From NCBI GenBank assembly GCA_900471815.1, contig UICE01000003.1, positions 1,077,558 through 1,141,557 of the forward strand: a stretch of 64,000 nucleotides of DNA. The letters are read 5' to 3'. Of the stretch, positions 9,301-18,402 are shown one piece after another. A program made the position numbers and the translations under genes. The notes under the pieces were generated by a model. The model was not told where the DNA came from and searched no databases. It worked only from the letters and a program-made list of their open reading frames with translations. Position 1 is the first letter of the stretch. Every line of letters begins with the position of its first letter. This DNA is from Hyphomicrobiales bacterium (GTDB lineage: Bacteria > Pseudomonadota > Alphaproteobacteria > Rhizobiales > Rhizobiaceae).

Positions 9301-9482
9301 CCCTGCATCAGATCCGCGCTCGCGCCCGGATAGGCTGTTGAAATGGTGATAACCGTTTCCTCGACCTTCGGATATTCGCGAACGGACAAGTTCACGAGAC
9401 CCTGGGCGCCAAGCAGAATGATCATCAATGCTACAACCGTCGAGAGGACTGGACGGCGAATGAATATCTCGGAAAAATTCAT
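6396..9482 (-). CDS. RND-family multidrug efflux pump, inner-membrane transporter (HAE1 type)
   Basis: A 1028-residue proton-driven drug exporter of the AcrB/MexB superfamily, normal length. It begins with the family signature MNFSEIFIRRPVLSTVVALM (TM1). TM4 carries the proton-relay aspartates in GLVVDDAIVVLENIHRH (about residue 400), and two large periplasmic loops follow TM1 and TM7. The start overlaps the adaptor stop by 4 bp (ATGA), so the two are translationally coupled. No outer-membrane channel gene is nearby, so it presumably recruits a TolC-like protein (BepC in Brucella) encoded elsewhere. Substrates cannot be told from sequence. Confidence 0.93.
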   Translation of the reverse strand: MNFSEIFIRRPVLSTVVALMIILLGAQGLVNLSVREYPKVEETVITISTAYPGASADLMQGFISSPIAKAVTTTENIDYVTSSSSPSSSKVTVQMKLGADPDAALTEVISKVNQVRGDLPTESDDPIITKGTGQDFATMYLAVQNPNMTSEQITEYLERVIQPRMSTIQGVADAQILGGQVFSMRVWIDPIKLAARGTTATEVLTAINQSNFLSAPGKVKNLYVASPITLKTTLQTPEAFGAMPIKSEGDNIVRLRDVARVELGAVSKDTVVTFNGSSGTFLGIFPTPAANPIDMTAAVREELPSIQQSLPEGMTITMLYDATEQISSSIEEVLKTVVEAVLIVVAVILLFLGSFRSVIIPVVTIPISLVGVCFFLFLLGYSINLLSLLAMVLAIGLVVDDAIVVLENIHRHIEEGLKPVDAALRGMKEITGPIIAMTVTLAAVFAPLGFTGGLTGSLFREFAFTLAGSVIISGVAALTVSPMMCALLLRGGNHSRFQRIVDGAFGWLEGAYERRVAGSLGFRPVTLFIVIALVALTGFLFTKTSSELAPEEDSGALFSIVNAPQYATSAYTKLYADQIDNLTKDLPELKARFNILGLGTTNSAFAIWVFKDWSDRDKSQKQLQEELQGRISPIAGAEAFIFSPPTLPGTGGGLPISVVIQSTGPADKVFEVAEEIKNKAQASGQFIIVQNSLSFNAPQVTITIDRDRASALGVPVSEIGQTLGLLVGEPKVSKFDRDSNSYDIYPQVPQDFRSNPDKLGQYFVRSASGTMVPLSAVVKISENASPAAIEQFNQLNSATISALPLPGVTTGQGLQTVIDTARPLMPDGFFMDYSGQSRLEIEQGSTILIAFALAVVVIYLVLAAQFESFRDPFIIMMSVPLSIFGAIVPLNLGLGTLNIYTQVGLITLVGLITKHGILMVEFANQQRELHGISRHDAIILAAKTRLRPILMTTAAMALGVIPLITATGAGAAARYSIGLVIFSGILVGTIFTLFVVPMFYTFISRKDLKSEAADPEPTAAGHYGRVNQ

Positions 9483-10696
9483 TTCTTTGGCAGTCCTGCG
9501 TCGGTTGTATTGGCTGGGTTAACGGAGTTGTCAATCTTCACCGCAGCGCCGGGGCTCAAGCGGTTTTGACCTGCGGTTACAACTATATCGCCCTTTTTCA
9601 GGCCCTTGGTGACTTCAACCACCAATCCAGAGCGACGGCCGGGCGTAACGAAGACCTGAGATACGACGAGCTTTTCTTCTTTCTTCTCGCCCTCAGCCGG
9701 CTTTGCTGCGTCTGCAGGTTTTGCTTCGTCAGACTTTGCAGCGTCTGCAGGAGCCGTGCCTTCAGCTGGCTTTTCTGGAGCAGGACGAACAACAAACACA
9801 TAGTCGCCATACAAGCTGGAAACGAGCGCTGTCTGAGGCAAGGTCACAACGTTCTCTTCCTTGGGAAGCGTTACGCGAACCTGAGCAAACTGGCCGGGGC
9901 GAAGCTTGCCGGACGAATTTTCAACCTTGGCACGTACAGATACAAGCCGGGTCGATGGGTCGATACGTGGTTCAATAGCGGTAATTACGCCATCGAAGCT
10001 TTCATCATTGTCTGTCAGATTGAGCTTGATCGGTTGATCAATGTTGATCGAGGCAAGCGACTGTTCCGGCACAGTAAAATCAACACGCATTGTGTTAAGA
10101 TCCTGCAACGAAACAACGACTGTGCCTGGCGACAAATACTGACCAAGTTCGATACGGGGGATACCAACCGTACCCTTGAATGGAGCTTTGATGAGCTTTT
10201 GATCAAGTACGGCCTGCAACTTGGCGATTTCTGCCTTCTTGGCCAAGGAGGCCGACTGGGCTTCATCTACGCTCGAAACCGCACCGACGCCGCGTGTATT
10301 CAGCGTACGTGCGCGCTCCAGCGTCTGGTCAGCCAGAACATCCTGTGCCTTCGCAGCGACGATATCTGCCTTTTCGATGGCATCATCGAGTTGCAACAGA
10401 GCTTCGCCCTTCTCGATCATCTGGTTGGCTTTGAAAGGAATATCCTTGACGATACCAGCCACCTCTACGGCCAGCTCAACACCCTGAATGGCGCTAACTG
10501 TACCAATTGCTTCGATATTGGGCGTCCACACGCCAGGCTCAACGGTATAAGTTGATACGGGAGCGGCTGGCTGCTGCATGGTTGCGAAGAAATCTTTGAT
10601 AGCCTTGTCCCGGAACAGATTGAATCCAACCAATCCAACACCGAGCAATACGACCAGGATCAGAACGATCACGGGGACTATGTAGCGCTTAATCAT
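9479..10696 (-). CDS. RND efflux periplasmic adaptor (membrane fusion protein)
   Basis: A 405-residue adaptor linking the pump to an outer-membrane channel. It has an N-terminal membrane anchor (YIVPVIVLILVVLLGVGLVGF, no lipobox) followed by lipoyl, hairpin (coiled coil around residues 100-150) and beta-barrel domains, including the conserved APFKGTVGIPRIELGQYL. An unusual Ala/Lys/Glu/Pro-rich low-complexity stretch of about 40 residues lies after FVVRP (roughly residues 295-335), inside the last domain. I start at ATG 10696 because the anchor begins there; the frame is open to 10753. It is divergent from a TetR gene and is probably repressed by it. Confidence 0.9.
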   Translation of the reverse strand: MIKRYIVPVIVLILVVLLGVGLVGFNLFRDKAIKDFFATMQQPAAPVSTYTVEPGVWTPNIEAIGTVSAIQGVELAVEVAGIVKDIPFKANQMIEKGEALLQLDDAIEKADIVAAKAQDVLADQTLERARTLNTRGVGAVSSVDEAQSASLAKKAEIAKLQAVLDQKLIKAPFKGTVGIPRIELGQYLSPGTVVVSLQDLNTMRVDFTVPEQSLASINIDQPIKLNLTDNDESFDGVITAIEPRIDPSTRLVSVRAKVENSSGKLRPGQFAQVRVTLPKEENVVTLPQTALVSSLYGDYVFVVRPAPEKPAEGTAPADAAKSDEAKPADAAKPAEGEKKEEKLVVSQVFVTPGRRSGLVVEVTKGLKKGDIVVTAGQNRLSPGAAVKIDNSVNPANTTDAGLPKK

Positions 10697-10799
10697 GGGG
10701 GAAACCGCTCCGAAACAAAACAATGGCCAGCAAAATTTCTGCCAGCCTGTCATATGACATTAACGTGGTGTGGACTTGATTGCCACATGTAATGTACTG

Positions 10800-10815
10800 T
10801 ACCGTCTGGACGGTA
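10800..10815. promoter_or_regulatory. Palindromic operator candidate for the divergent TetR regulator
   Basis: The 16-bp sequence is a perfect palindrome apart from its two central bases: arms TACCGTC and GACGGTA separated by TG. It lies between the adaptor start (10696, leftward) and the TetR start (10860, rightward), the usual place for a TetR-family operator controlling both. Binding is inferred. Confidence 0.7.
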
Positions 10816-10859
10816 TTGTCAATATCAGTTGGCAGGTTGACTACAACGAAAGTTTTAGA

Positions 10860-11408
10860 ATGAAGGCGGACACGCTCTCCACGAAAGATAAAATTCTCCA
10901 GGCAGCAGCCGAAATAACTATGGAGATCGGGCCGGTTAATCTTTCGCTTGATGCGGTTGCACGCAGAGCGGGACTTTCAAAAGGAGGGCTTCTTTACACT
11001 TTCCCGACCAAGGCAAAACTGCTGGAAGCCCTTGTTGAACAACATATGGCTGAGTTTGACGAATCATTAAAGAAAGAAGAAGCAGCCAGAAATCACGGCA
11101 GGAATAGCGTCATTCTTGCTTGTATTGCGGTTTTCAGGGCACAATTTATCTGCAATGAAAAAGAGCCATCGGGCATTCTAGCGGCGATTGCCAATGACCC
11201 GACATTTCTTGATCCGATCCGTCGTTATAATAAGCAGCTATTTCAACGTATTCGTGAAAATTCAGACGATCCGACGCTTGCACTGATGGCATTTCTGACC
11301 ATTGAAGGCATGCGCAGCCTCAAACTCTTTGAGATGGAGGGTTTAAGCCATGATGAGCAGATCGCAACAATCGATCGTTTAAAACTGCTCTTTCAATCAG
11401 CAGATTAA
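10860..11408 (+). CDS. TetR/AcrR-family repressor of the adjacent RND efflux operon
   Basis: A 182-residue one-domain repressor. The N-terminal helix-turn-helix is typical of TetR: KILQAAAEITMEIG, then LSLDAVARRAGLSKGGLLYT with FPTKAKLLEALV. The C-terminal ligand domain is of the type with a TetR_C 'GMRSLKLFEMEGL' end. The open frame extends back to 10770, across the operator palindrome, but MKADTLSTKDKI at 10860 matches where family members begin. It is divergent from the pump genes and convergent with tgt, with no bases between the two stops. Autoregulation through the palindrome at 10800 is likely. Confidence 0.85.
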   Translation: MKADTLSTKDKILQAAAEITMEIGPVNLSLDAVARRAGLSKGGLLYTFPTKAKLLEALVEQHMAEFDESLKKEEAARNHGRNSVILACIAVFRAQFICNEKEPSGILAAIANDPTFLDPIRRYNKQLFQRIRENSDDPTLALMAFLTIEGMRSLKLFEMEGLSHDEQIATIDRLKLLFQSAD

Positions 11409-12542
11409 TCAAACAACAGGAATGTCGCCAGTCGCCCAGGCAGCCTGTGTTTCACCGACAAAATCATCAAATCGTGTTGTTTCAATTGCGCTACGCACGC
11501 CCTGCATGAGTTGCTGGTAATAGGCAAGATTATTCCATGTCAGCAACATTCCACCGAGCGCTTCGCCTGATTTGACGAGATGGTGAAGGTAGGCGCGGCT
11601 GTAATCCCGTGCTGCCGGGCACGTCGACTCTTCGTCAAGCGGACGGGGGTCATCCGCGTGGCGCGCATTGCGCAGATTGACTTTACCTCGCCGGGTAAAG
11701 GCCAGCCCGTGCCGCCCTGCCCTGGTCGGCATTACGCAATCGAACATATCAATACCGCGCGCGACCGACTTCAAAATGTCATCAGGCGTACCAACACCCA
11801 TCAGGTAGCGGGGCTTTTCTGATGGCAGCTCGGGGCAAGTCACGTCCAGCATATCGAGCATGACTTCCTGCGGTTCGCCAACCGCCAATCCGCCAACTGC
11901 ATAGCCCTTCAAGTCCATAGATTTGAGAGCTTGCGCCGAGCGAATACGCAGAGCCGGTACGTCACCACCTTGCACAATGCCAAACATTGCCTTTCCCGGC
12001 TGAGTACCAAACGCAATTTTGCATCGTTCTGCCCAACGCAACGAAAGCTCCATGGCGCGTTCAATATCTTTTGGCGTGGAAGGCAGCGCAACGCACTCAT
12101 CCAACTGCATCTGAATATCCGAATCCAAGAGGCCCTGAATTTCAATCGAGCGCTCAGGTGTCATTTCATAGGCGCGGCCATCTATATGTGACCGGAAGGT
12201 AACGCCCTTCTCGTCAAGCTTGCGCAGTTGCGCCAGCGACATAACCTGAAAACCGCCGGAATCAGTGAGAATGGGACCGGGCCAACGAGCGAAATCATGA
12301 AGCCCGCCGAGTTTGGCGACACGTTCCGCGCCCGGACGCAGCATCAAATGATAGGTATTGCCCAGAATAATATCGGCGCCGAGATCCCGCACCTGATCCA
12401 TATACATGGCTTTGACAGTTCCCGCCGTACCAACAGGCATGAAGGCAGGTGTACGAACAGTACCGCGCGGCATGGTGATTTCACCACGCCGGGCTTTGCC
12501 GTCAGTTGCTATCAATTTGAATTCAAAGTTTTCGCTTGTCAT
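11409..12542 (-). CDS. tgt: Queuine tRNA-ribosyltransferase Tgt
   Basis: A 377-residue tRNA-guanine transglycosylase, which swaps guanine-34 for preQ1 in GUN-anticodon tRNAs. The nucleophile and substrate motifs are clear: [12 protein letters not shown] (about residues 90-101), FGIVQGG (about 230) and GVGTPDDI. The C-terminal zinc site is altered: where the family has CxCxxC before [10 protein letters not shown], this protein reads S306-T-C308-P-A-A311, so only one of the three cysteines remains. The start at 12542 forms an ATGA overlap with the queA stop; the frame is open 15 bp further. It is coupled to queA, the next enzyme of queuosine synthesis. Confidence 0.95.
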   Translation of the reverse strand: MTSENFEFKLIATDGKARRGEITMPRGTVRTPAFMPVGTAGTVKAMYMDQVRDLGADIILGNTYHLMLRPGAERVAKLGGLHDFARWPGPILTDSGGFQVMSLAQLRKLDEKGVTFRSHIDGRAYEMTPERSIEIQGLLDSDIQMQLDECVALPSTPKDIERAMELSLRWAERCKIAFGTQPGKAMFGIVQGGDVPALRIRSAQALKSMDLKGYAVGGLAVGEPQEVMLDMLDVTCPELPSEKPRYLMGVGTPDDILKSVARGIDMFDCVMPTRAGRHGLAFTRRGKVNLRNARHADDPRPLDEESTCPAARDYSRAYLHHLVKSGEALGGMLLTWNNLAYYQQLMQGVRSAIETTRFDDFVGETQAAWATGDIPVV

Positions 12543-13618
12543 GATGCCGATCGCCATAACAGGCTTGCGTCACCATAGGAATAGAAGCGATAGCGGTTTT
12601 TGATCGCATAGTCATAAGCGGCATGCATGCGTTCAAACCCGCTGAATGCCGAAACAAGCATGAACAGGGTCGAGCGCGGCAGGTGAAAATTGGTCATCAG
12701 CATGTCCACTGCACGAAACTGATAGCCGGGGGTAATGAATATGTCGGTCGGCCCGGACCAAGCCTTTATGGTTCCGTCAACATCCGTCGCACTTTCAAGC
12801 AAGCGTAATGATGTCGTGCCAACAGCAACAATACGCCCGCCCCGCGCTCTTACGGCATTCAATGCCTCTGCAGTTGCCGCATCGACCGTGCCAATCTCTG
12901 CATGCATCTTATGATCGGCCGTGTCATCGGCTTTAACCGGCAGAAAAGTCCCCGCGCCAACATGCAAAGTGACAAAATGTTCTTCAATCCCGCGCTTTTT
13001 TAAATCCGTCAGCAACTCCGGGGTAAAATGCAGACCGGCAGTTGGGGCAGCAACAGCGCCTTCTTCACGGGCATAGACAGTCTGGTAGTCTGCCTGGTCC
13101 CGTTCATCTTCCGCGCGTTTGGAGGCAATATAAGGCGGCAAAGGAATGTGCCCCACCGCGGCAATGGCTTGATCAAGGTCGGGGCCACTGAAATCAAACA
13201 CGAGCAATGCTTCGCCAGCATCACCTTTTTCGGCGACAGTCGCCTGTAACGAACCGAGCAGGCAAGCATTATTGCCATGTCCGAAATCGATACGCTCGCC
13301 CTGCTTGATGCGCTTTGCCGGGCGCAAAAAGGCCTTCCAGCGATCAGGCCCAACCCGCATATGCAGCGTTGCACTTATTTGCGCTTTCACGCCGTCGCGT
13401 TCACGAAACCCTTCAAGTTGAGCGGGTATCACTTTGGTATCATTGAATACCAGAGCATCGCCTTCCCGAAGAAAATCCCCAAGGTTGCGCACGCTGCTGT
13501 CCTGAAATTCGGAACCATCATTCTTCACAAGCAAAAGCCGCGCTGAATCGCGCGGCTCTACTGGTCTCAATGCAATGTTGTCTTCCGGCAGGTCGAAATC
13601 GAAAAGATCAACACGCAT
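12539..13618 (-). CDS. queA: S-adenosylmethionine:tRNA ribosyltransferase-isomerase QueA
   Basis: A 359-residue enzyme that turns preQ1 in tRNA into epoxyqueuosine using the ribosyl part of S-adenosylmethionine. The family start [19 protein letters not shown] is intact, with [24 protein letters not shown] and [11 protein letters not shown] as further signatures; length is normal. It is followed by tgt with a 4-bp stop/start overlap and preceded 17 bp upstream by a cyclophilin gene, suggesting one leftward transcript coaD-ppiA-ppiB-queA-tgt. Confidence 0.97.
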   Translation of the reverse strand: MRVDLFDFDLPEDNIALRPVEPRDSARLLLVKNDGSEFQDSSVRNLGDFLREGDALVFNDTKVIPAQLEGFRERDGVKAQISATLHMRVGPDRWKAFLRPAKRIKQGERIDFGHGNNACLLGSLQATVAEKGDAGEALLVFDFSGPDLDQAIAAVGHIPLPPYIASKRAEDERDQADYQTVYAREEGAVAAPTAGLHFTPELLTDLKKRGIEEHFVTLHVGAGTFLPVKADDTADHKMHAEIGTVDAATAEALNAVRARGGRIVAVGTTSLRLLESATDVDGTIKAWSGPTDIFITPGYQFRAVDMLMTNFHLPRSTLFMLVSAFSGFERMHAAYDYAIKNRYRFYSYGDASLLWRSAS

Positions 13619-13635
13619 GATAGATAAACAATGCC

Positions 13636-14145
13636 TTATTCAGCGTCGGCTGCGACGCGCATGGAAACGATTGAGTCAGGATCCTGCACTGGCTCGCCGC
13701 GCTTGATCTTGTCTACATTGTCCATGCCTTCAATGACCTGACCCCAAACCGTATACTGACGATTGAGGAAAGCAGCATCATCAAAGCAGATGAAGAATTG
13801 CGAATTGGCTGAATTCGGGTTCTGGGAACGAGCCATCGAGCAAGCGCCACGACCATGATTGGCATTGGAGAATTCCGCCTTCAAGTCTGGCTTATCCGAA
13901 CCGCCCATACCGGCACGCGATGGATTGAACGAGCTGCCGCCCTGCTTGCCGAATTTGACATCGCCGGTTTGCGCCATGAAACCGTCGATCACGCGGTGGA
14001 ATACAACGCCATCATAAGCGCCTTCGCGTGCCAATTCCTTGATGCGCTCGACATGTCCAGGAGCAAGATCTGGATAAAGTTCGATAACAACATTACCCTT
14101 TGTTGTTTCCAGCAGGATGGTATTTTCTGGGTCTTTATAAGCCAT
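13636..14145 (-). CDS. ppiB: Cytoplasmic peptidyl-prolyl cis-trans isomerase (cyclophilin B type)
   Basis: A 169-residue cyclophilin without a signal peptide. Catalytic and binding motifs are complete: [16 protein letters not shown] (about 50-65) and [18 protein letters not shown]. It catalyses proline isomerisation in protein folding. ATG 14145 is chosen because AAGGAG lies 10 nt upstream; the TTG at 14154 is only 1 nt from that site. It is 24 bp downstream of a second, secreted cyclophilin of the same family, so the two are a tandem duplication split between cytoplasm and periplasm. Confidence 0.93.
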   Translation of the reverse strand: MAYKDPENTILLETTKGNVVIELYPDLAPGHVERIKELAREGAYDGVVFHRVIDGFMAQTGDVKFGKQGGSSFNPSRAGMGGSDKPDLKAEFSNANHGRGACSMARSQNPNSANSQFFICFDDAAFLNRQYTVWGQVIEGMDNVDKIKRGEPVQDPDSIVSMRVAADAE

Positions 14146-14169
14146 TTCAGGCAATCTCCTTGTTAGTAA

Positions 14170-14748
14170 TTATTGGCCAACTGTGACCTTGAGCATCTTG
14201 TCGGGGTTATCGACAGAACCATTATCCGCCTCAGAACCCTTCTTGATTTTGTCCACGGCTTCCATGCCGCTCGTCACCTTGCCGACGACCGTGTACTGGC
14301 CGTTGAGCGATGGATATTCGGTGAACATGATGAAAAACTGCGAGTTTGCGGAGTTTGGATTTTGCGAGCGGGCCATACCCACCACGCCACGAACAAACGG
14401 CTCCTTGGAGAATTCCGCTGGAATATCCGGGCGGGTTGAACCGCCAGTACCGGCGGCGGCCTGGTTGTATCCCTTTTCGGTATTGCCATACTGAACATCA
14501 CCGGTCTGGGCCATGAAACCTGGAATCACACGGTGGAACACGACATTATTATAAGCACCCTCTTTGGCGAGCGCCTTGATCTGCTCAACATGTTTTGGCG
14601 CAAGGTTGGGGAGAAGCTCCACTTTGACGTCACCATCCTTGAGTTTGATCGTCATTGTGTTGGCATCGTCAGCCCAACTCGAGTTTGCAGTAGCAAAAGA
14701 TAGAGACGTAACGGCAGCAACAAGCAATGCTGTGCGGAATACGGACAT
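14170..14748 (-). CDS. ppiA: Periplasmic peptidyl-prolyl cis-trans isomerase (cyclophilin A type)
   Basis: A 192-residue cyclophilin with a signal peptide (SVFRTALLVAAVTSLSFATA, cleavage probably near SSWA-DD), so it acts in the periplasm. The cyclophilin core is intact: [16 protein letters not shown] and [18 protein letters not shown]. The start at 14748 has CTGGAG close upstream (CTGGAGTCTTTC then ATG); the open frame continues 60 codons into coaD without a signal-peptide start. It lies 13 bp after coaD and 24 bp before ppiB. Confidence 0.93.
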   Translation of the reverse strand: MSVFRTALLVAAVTSLSFATANSSWADDANTMTIKLKDGDVKVELLPNLAPKHVEQIKALAKEGAYNNVVFHRVIPGFMAQTGDVQYGNTEKGYNQAAAGTGGSTRPDIPAEFSKEPFVRGVVGMARSQNPNSANSQFFIMFTEYPSLNGQYTVVGKVTSGMEAVDKIKKGSEADNGSVDNPDKMLKVTVGQ

Positions 14749-14761
14749 GAAAGACTCCAGA

Positions 14762-15256
14762 TCAGGATTTGAATTTAGTCTTGAGCGCATCAGCGACAAG
14801 CGCGGGAACAAAGTGCCGGACGTCGCCGCCCATGGACGCAATCTGGCGGACCAATGTGGCAGTAATTGTGCGGACCGATGGATCAGCGGGTAGAAACACA
14901 GTTTGCAGTTCCGGTGCCATCTTGCCATTCATGCCAGCCATCTGCATTTCGTAGTCGAGATCAGTGCCGTCACGCAGGCCCCGCACCATCAGCGAAGCCT
15001 TGTGTTTGCGGGCAGCATCAATAAGCAGTCCATCGAATGCTACGACCTTGATCCTGGCACCATCCTTGCCCAGTACATCGAGAGCAACCTGTTTAATCAA
15101 GTCCATTCGCTCTTCAAACGAAAATAATGGTGCCTTGCCCGGATGAATACCTATGGCAACGAACACTTCGTCGGCAAGTCTCAGCGATCCTTGCAAGACA
15201 TCCATATGGCCATTGGTGATGGGATCGAATGATCCGGCATAGATTGCTATCGTCAT
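14762..15256 (-). CDS. coaD: Phosphopantetheine adenylyltransferase CoaD
   Basis: A 164-residue nucleotidyltransferase for the fourth step of coenzyme A synthesis (4'-phosphopantetheine plus ATP to dephospho-CoA). The alpha/beta-phosphodiesterase motif with the HxGH-type residues is at the N-terminus ([16 protein letters not shown]), the substrate loop is [13 protein letters not shown] (about 90) and the C-terminal motif is [12 protein letters not shown]. Length is standard. It is the first gene of the leftward group with ppiA, ppiB, queA and tgt; its promoter must be in 15257-15450. Confidence 0.97.
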   Translation of the reverse strand: MTIAIYAGSFDPITNGHMDVLQGSLRLADEVFVAIGIHPGKAPLFSFEERMDLIKQVALDVLGKDGARIKVVAFDGLLIDAARKHKASLMVRGLRDGTDLDYEMQMAGMNGKMAPELQTVFLPADPSVRTITATLVRQIASMGGDVRHFVPALVADALKTKFKS

Positions 15257-15357
15257 GAGCGCTTACTAGCGGTTTTGCCAAGGGGTTTCAATGGCCCGAG
15301 CCAATTGCCCTGAACAGGAAATGAACAAGCAGATCAGTAAGCATTCATCCCCTTTCA

Positions 15358-15395
15358 ACTATGCGTGAACCCAAATGGTGAAACCATTTCATAGT
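15358..15395 (+). promoter_or_regulatory. Bulged hairpin in the leader of the 45-residue ORF
   Basis: ACTATG (15358-15363) pairs with CATAGT (15390-15395), and AAATGGT (15373-15379) pairs with ACCATTT (15383-15389) around a GAA loop; nine bases bulge out on the left side only. The structure ends about 53 bases upstream of the small gene at 15449. It could be a regulatory leader, part of a small RNA, or a protein-binding inverted repeat; sequence alone does not say which. Confidence 0.45.
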
Positions 15396-15448
15396 TACTG
15401 CGTTGTTAACCATGAAATGAACCGTAATGATCCCGAAGGGAAAGACCA

Positions 15449-15586
15449 ATGTTTATTCTTCTGAGTATTGCCATGATGATTGCAATGGTAGTGTCCGCTA
15501 TCATTATGATTGTTGAAGAAAACAAAAAACGGGAAGCTCCGTTAAGAACCTCCCGCTTTGGTGTTTATCACATACGCGATAACTAG
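15449..15586 (+). CDS. 45-residue single-pass membrane microprotein, uncharacterised
   Basis: A 45-codon frame with a good ribosome site (GAAGGG, 8-9 nt before ATG). The first 23 residues form one methionine/isoleucine-rich membrane segment (MFILLSIAMMIAMVVSAIIM), followed by a short charged tail VEENKKREAPLRTSRFG that should lie in the cytoplasm. I do not recognise the family. It runs opposite to coaD and gyrA and lies between them. The gyrA terminator hairpin is inside its 3' end, so the two transcripts overlap. Support is the Shine-Dalgarno site plus the coherent membrane topology; conservation is untested. Confidence 0.55.
   Translation: MFILLSIAMMIAMVVSAIIMIVEENKKREAPLRTSRFGVYHIRDN
15524..15555 (-). 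terminator. Intrinsic terminator of gyrA, inside the 45-residue ORF
   Basis: On the minus strand a 10-bp stem (with two G-T pairs) and a 6-base loop spans 15555-15530, followed directly by six T residues. It lies 43-74 bp after the gyrA stop. The same bases encode residues of the rightward small ORF. Confidence 0.8.
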
Positions 15587-15597
15587 GTTGTCGCGTA

Positions 15598-18402
15598 TTA
15601 TTCTTCGTTGGCACCTTGATCTGACGTCGGTGTAACCACTTCTTCTCCGACCGTCCCCTCATCCTCAATGTCTTCGGACTCGGTTTCAGAGATACGCTCC
15701 ACTGAAACGACCTTTTCACCATCGGCAGTATTGAAAATGGTGACGCCCTTTGTGGATCGCCCGGCAATTCGAATGCCGTTTACGGGGACCCGAATGAGCT
15801 GACCGCGATCGGAAACCAGCAAGATTTGATCCGCTGCTGCGATCGGGAACAAAGCTACCAGCTTACCAATTTCATCCGTCTTTGACGTATCGGTGGCGCG
15901 AATCCCCTTGCCTCCGCGGCCCGAAACGCGGAACTCATAAGATGATGAGCGCTTGCCATATCCAAACTCACTGACCGTCAACACTGTCTGTTCACGATCG
16001 CGAAGTTCTGCATAGCGTTCAGCCGAAAGGCTGGTCAGTTCAGTTGCCTCTTCGCCGACCAGTGCGATTTCCTCAACATCATCAGCACCTTGCGCCCGGC
16101 GCTCCGCTGCCGCCTGCTTCAGGTAAGTCGAACGCTCTGCCGGACTTGCATCCACATGGCCAAGAATTGCCATGGAAATGATCTTGTCTCCCGGTGCGAG
16201 GGTAATACCGCGCACACCAATGGAGTTGCGACCGACAAACACACGAACATCGGTTACCGGGAAGCGTATGCACTGTCCGCCAGCGGCTGTCAGCAGCACG
16301 TCGTCAAACTCGTTGCATGTATCGACGCTGAGAATTTCATCGCCTTCTTCTTCCAGCTTCATCGCAATTTTACCGTTGCGATTGACCTGAACAAAGTCTG
16401 ACAACTTGTTGCGACGAACCGTGCCACGTGTCGTCGCGAACATGACATCGAGATTTGCCCAGCTGGCTTCATCCTCGGGCAGAGGCATGATCGTCGTAAT
16501 GCGCTCGCCCTGTTCGAGCGGCAGCATGTTGATCAAGGCCTTGCCGCGTGACTGCGGCGTGCCAATTGGCAAGCGCCAGACCTTTTCTTTATAGACAATG
16601 CCGCGTGACGAGAAGAACAGCATAGGCGTGTGCGTATTGGCGACGAAAAGCCGTGTTACAAAATCTTCGTCCTTCATCGACACACCGGAGCGGCCTTTGC
16701 CACCACGACGCTGGGCGCGATAGGTGGCGAGTGGCACGCGCTTGATATATCCGGCGTGACTTACCGTAACCACCATATCTTCGCGGGCGATAAGGTCTTC
16801 ATCATCCATATCTGCGCCGCCCTCCGTCAGCACAGAGCGACGGGGCGTTCCAAACTCATCACGAATGGCGATAAGTTCGTCCTTGACGATGCCCATGATG
16901 CGGGTACGTGAGGCGAGAATTTCAAGATAATCGGCGATTTCAACACCGATCTTATTCAACTCATCAGCGATTTCATCGCGTCCGAGAGCTGTCAGCCTCT
17001 GCAAGCGCAGATCAAGAATGGCTCGGGCCTGCTCTTCTGACAGATTATATGTGCTGTCATCATTCAACTTGTGACGAGGATCGGCGATCAATGTGATCAA
17101 AGGCGCAACATCATTGGCTGGCCAACGACGCTCCATCAACTGATCGCGTGCAGTCGCTGGATCTGGAGCTTTTCGGATGAGCGCGATGATTTCGTCAATA
17201 TTCGCCACAGCAATGGCAAGACCAACCAATACGTGTGCACGGTCGCGAGCCTTGCGCAGCAGGAATTTAGTACGGCGACTGACCACTTCCTCACGGAAGC
17301 TGACAAAAGCGCGCAATATATCGAGCAAGTTCAAAAGCCCGGGCTTGCCGCCATTCAATGCCACCATATTGGCACCAAACGAGGATTGCAGTGGGGTAAA
17401 GCGGTAAAGCTGGTTCACGATGACATCGGCAACCGCGTCACGCTTCAACTCAACCACAACGCGATAGCCGTCACGATCCGACTCATCCCGGATGTCCGAG
17501 ATGCCTTCAATCCGCTTTTCACGGACAAGATCGGCCATCTTCTCGATCATCGTCGCCTTGTTCACCTGAAAAGGCACTTCGGTAATGATGATCGCTTCGC
17601 GATCGCCGCGCATGCTCTCGATGGCAACCTTGCCGCGCATCAAGATAGAACCACGCCCGGTGCTATAGGCCGATATGATACCGGAGCGGCCGAGGATCAA
17701 ACCGCCAGTCGGGAAATCTGGACCGGGGATATATTCCATCATTTCCGGCAGGTCGATTGCCGGATTGTCGATCAAGGCAACGCAACCATTGATGACTTCA
17801 GTCAGATTGTGCGGGGGTATGTTTGTCGCCATGCCAACGGCAATACCGCCGGAGCCATTGACGAGCAGATTGGGGAAGCGCGCCGGCAGAACCGTTGGCT
17901 CCTGCTCGCGGCCATCATAATTGTCCTGGAAGTCGACAGTTTCCTTGTCGATATCGGAGAGCAAAGACTCCGTAACTTTTTCAAGACGGCATTCGGTATA
18001 CCGCATCGCAGCCGGGCTATCGCCATCGATGGAACCGAAGTTTCCTTGCCCATCCACGAGCGGGTCGCGCAGCGACCAATCCTGCGCCATGCGCACAAGC
18101 GCATCATAAATCGAAGCATCGCCATGAGGATGGTATTTACCCATCACTTCACCGACAACACCGGCGGACTTACGATAAGACCTGTTCCAGGAGAGGCCCA
18201 TTTCATTCATCGCATGAAGAATACGGCGATGAACAGGCTTCAAGCCGTCGCGCACATCAGGTAGCGCACGGCTGACGATCACGCTCATTGCATAATCGAG
18301 ATAGGAACGCTGCATCTCCTCGATGATGGAAATGGCTTCAATACCGGAGCCAGGTCCGGTCTTGTCGTCTTCTGGGCCAGGAGGTGGAGTTAAATCAGAC
18401 AC
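15598..18402 (-). CDS. gyrA: DNA gyrase subunit A
   Basis: A 934-residue type II topoisomerase subunit that breaks and rejoins DNA during negative supercoiling. The breakage domain has the active-site tyrosine in MRYTECRL (Tyr135); the C-terminal domain has the GyrA box QRRGGKG and the usual blade repeats, and ends in an acidic tail ([12 protein letters not shown]). In the quinolone pocket the sequence is [11 protein letters not shown], so residue 96 (E. coli Ser83) is alanine. The start is GTG at 18402 with a poor ribosome site. It stands alone, with its own terminator at 15524-15555. Confidence 0.98.
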   Translation of the reverse strand: MSDLTPPPGPEDDKTGPGSGIEAISIIEEMQRSYLDYAMSVIVSRALPDVRDGLKPVHRRILHAMNEMGLSWNRSYRKSAGVVGEVMGKYHPHGDASIYDALVRMAQDWSLRDPLVDGQGNFGSIDGDSPAAMRYTECRLEKVTESLLSDIDKETVDFQDNYDGREQEPTVLPARFPNLLVNGSGGIAVGMATNIPPHNLTEVINGCVALIDNPAIDLPEMMEYIPGPDFPTGGLILGRSGIISAYSTGRGSILMRGKVAIESMRGDREAIIITEVPFQVNKATMIEKMADLVREKRIEGISDIRDESDRDGYRVVVELKRDAVADVIVNQLYRFTPLQSSFGANMVALNGGKPGLLNLLDILRAFVSFREEVVSRRTKFLLRKARDRAHVLVGLAIAVANIDEIIALIRKAPDPATARDQLMERRWPANDVAPLITLIADPRHKLNDDSTYNLSEEQARAILDLRLQRLTALGRDEIADELNKIGVEIADYLEILASRTRIMGIVKDELIAIRDEFGTPRRSVLTEGGADMDDEDLIAREDMVVTVSHAGYIKRVPLATYRAQRRGGKGRSGVSMKDEDFVTRLFVANTHTPMLFFSSRGIVYKEKVWRLPIGTPQSRGKALINMLPLEQGERITTIMPLPEDEASWANLDVMFATTRGTVRRNKLSDFVQVNRNGKIAMKLEEEGDEILSVDTCNEFDDVLLTAAGGQCIRFPVTDVRVFVGRNSIGVRGITLAPGDKIISMAILGHVDASPAERSTYLKQAAAERRAQGADDVEEIALVGEEATELTSLSAERYAELRDREQTVLTVSEFGYGKRSSSYEFRVSGRGGKGIRATDTSKTDEIGKLVALFPIAAADQILLVSDRGQLIRVPVNGIRIAGRSTKGVTIFNTADGEKVVSVERISETESEDIEDEGTVGEEVVTPTSDQGANEE

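Noticed and set aside
13636-14748. Tandem cyclophilins as a recent local duplication
   Set aside because: One has a signal peptide and the two differ a lot in sequence; it is an old, widely kept pair rather than a novelty.
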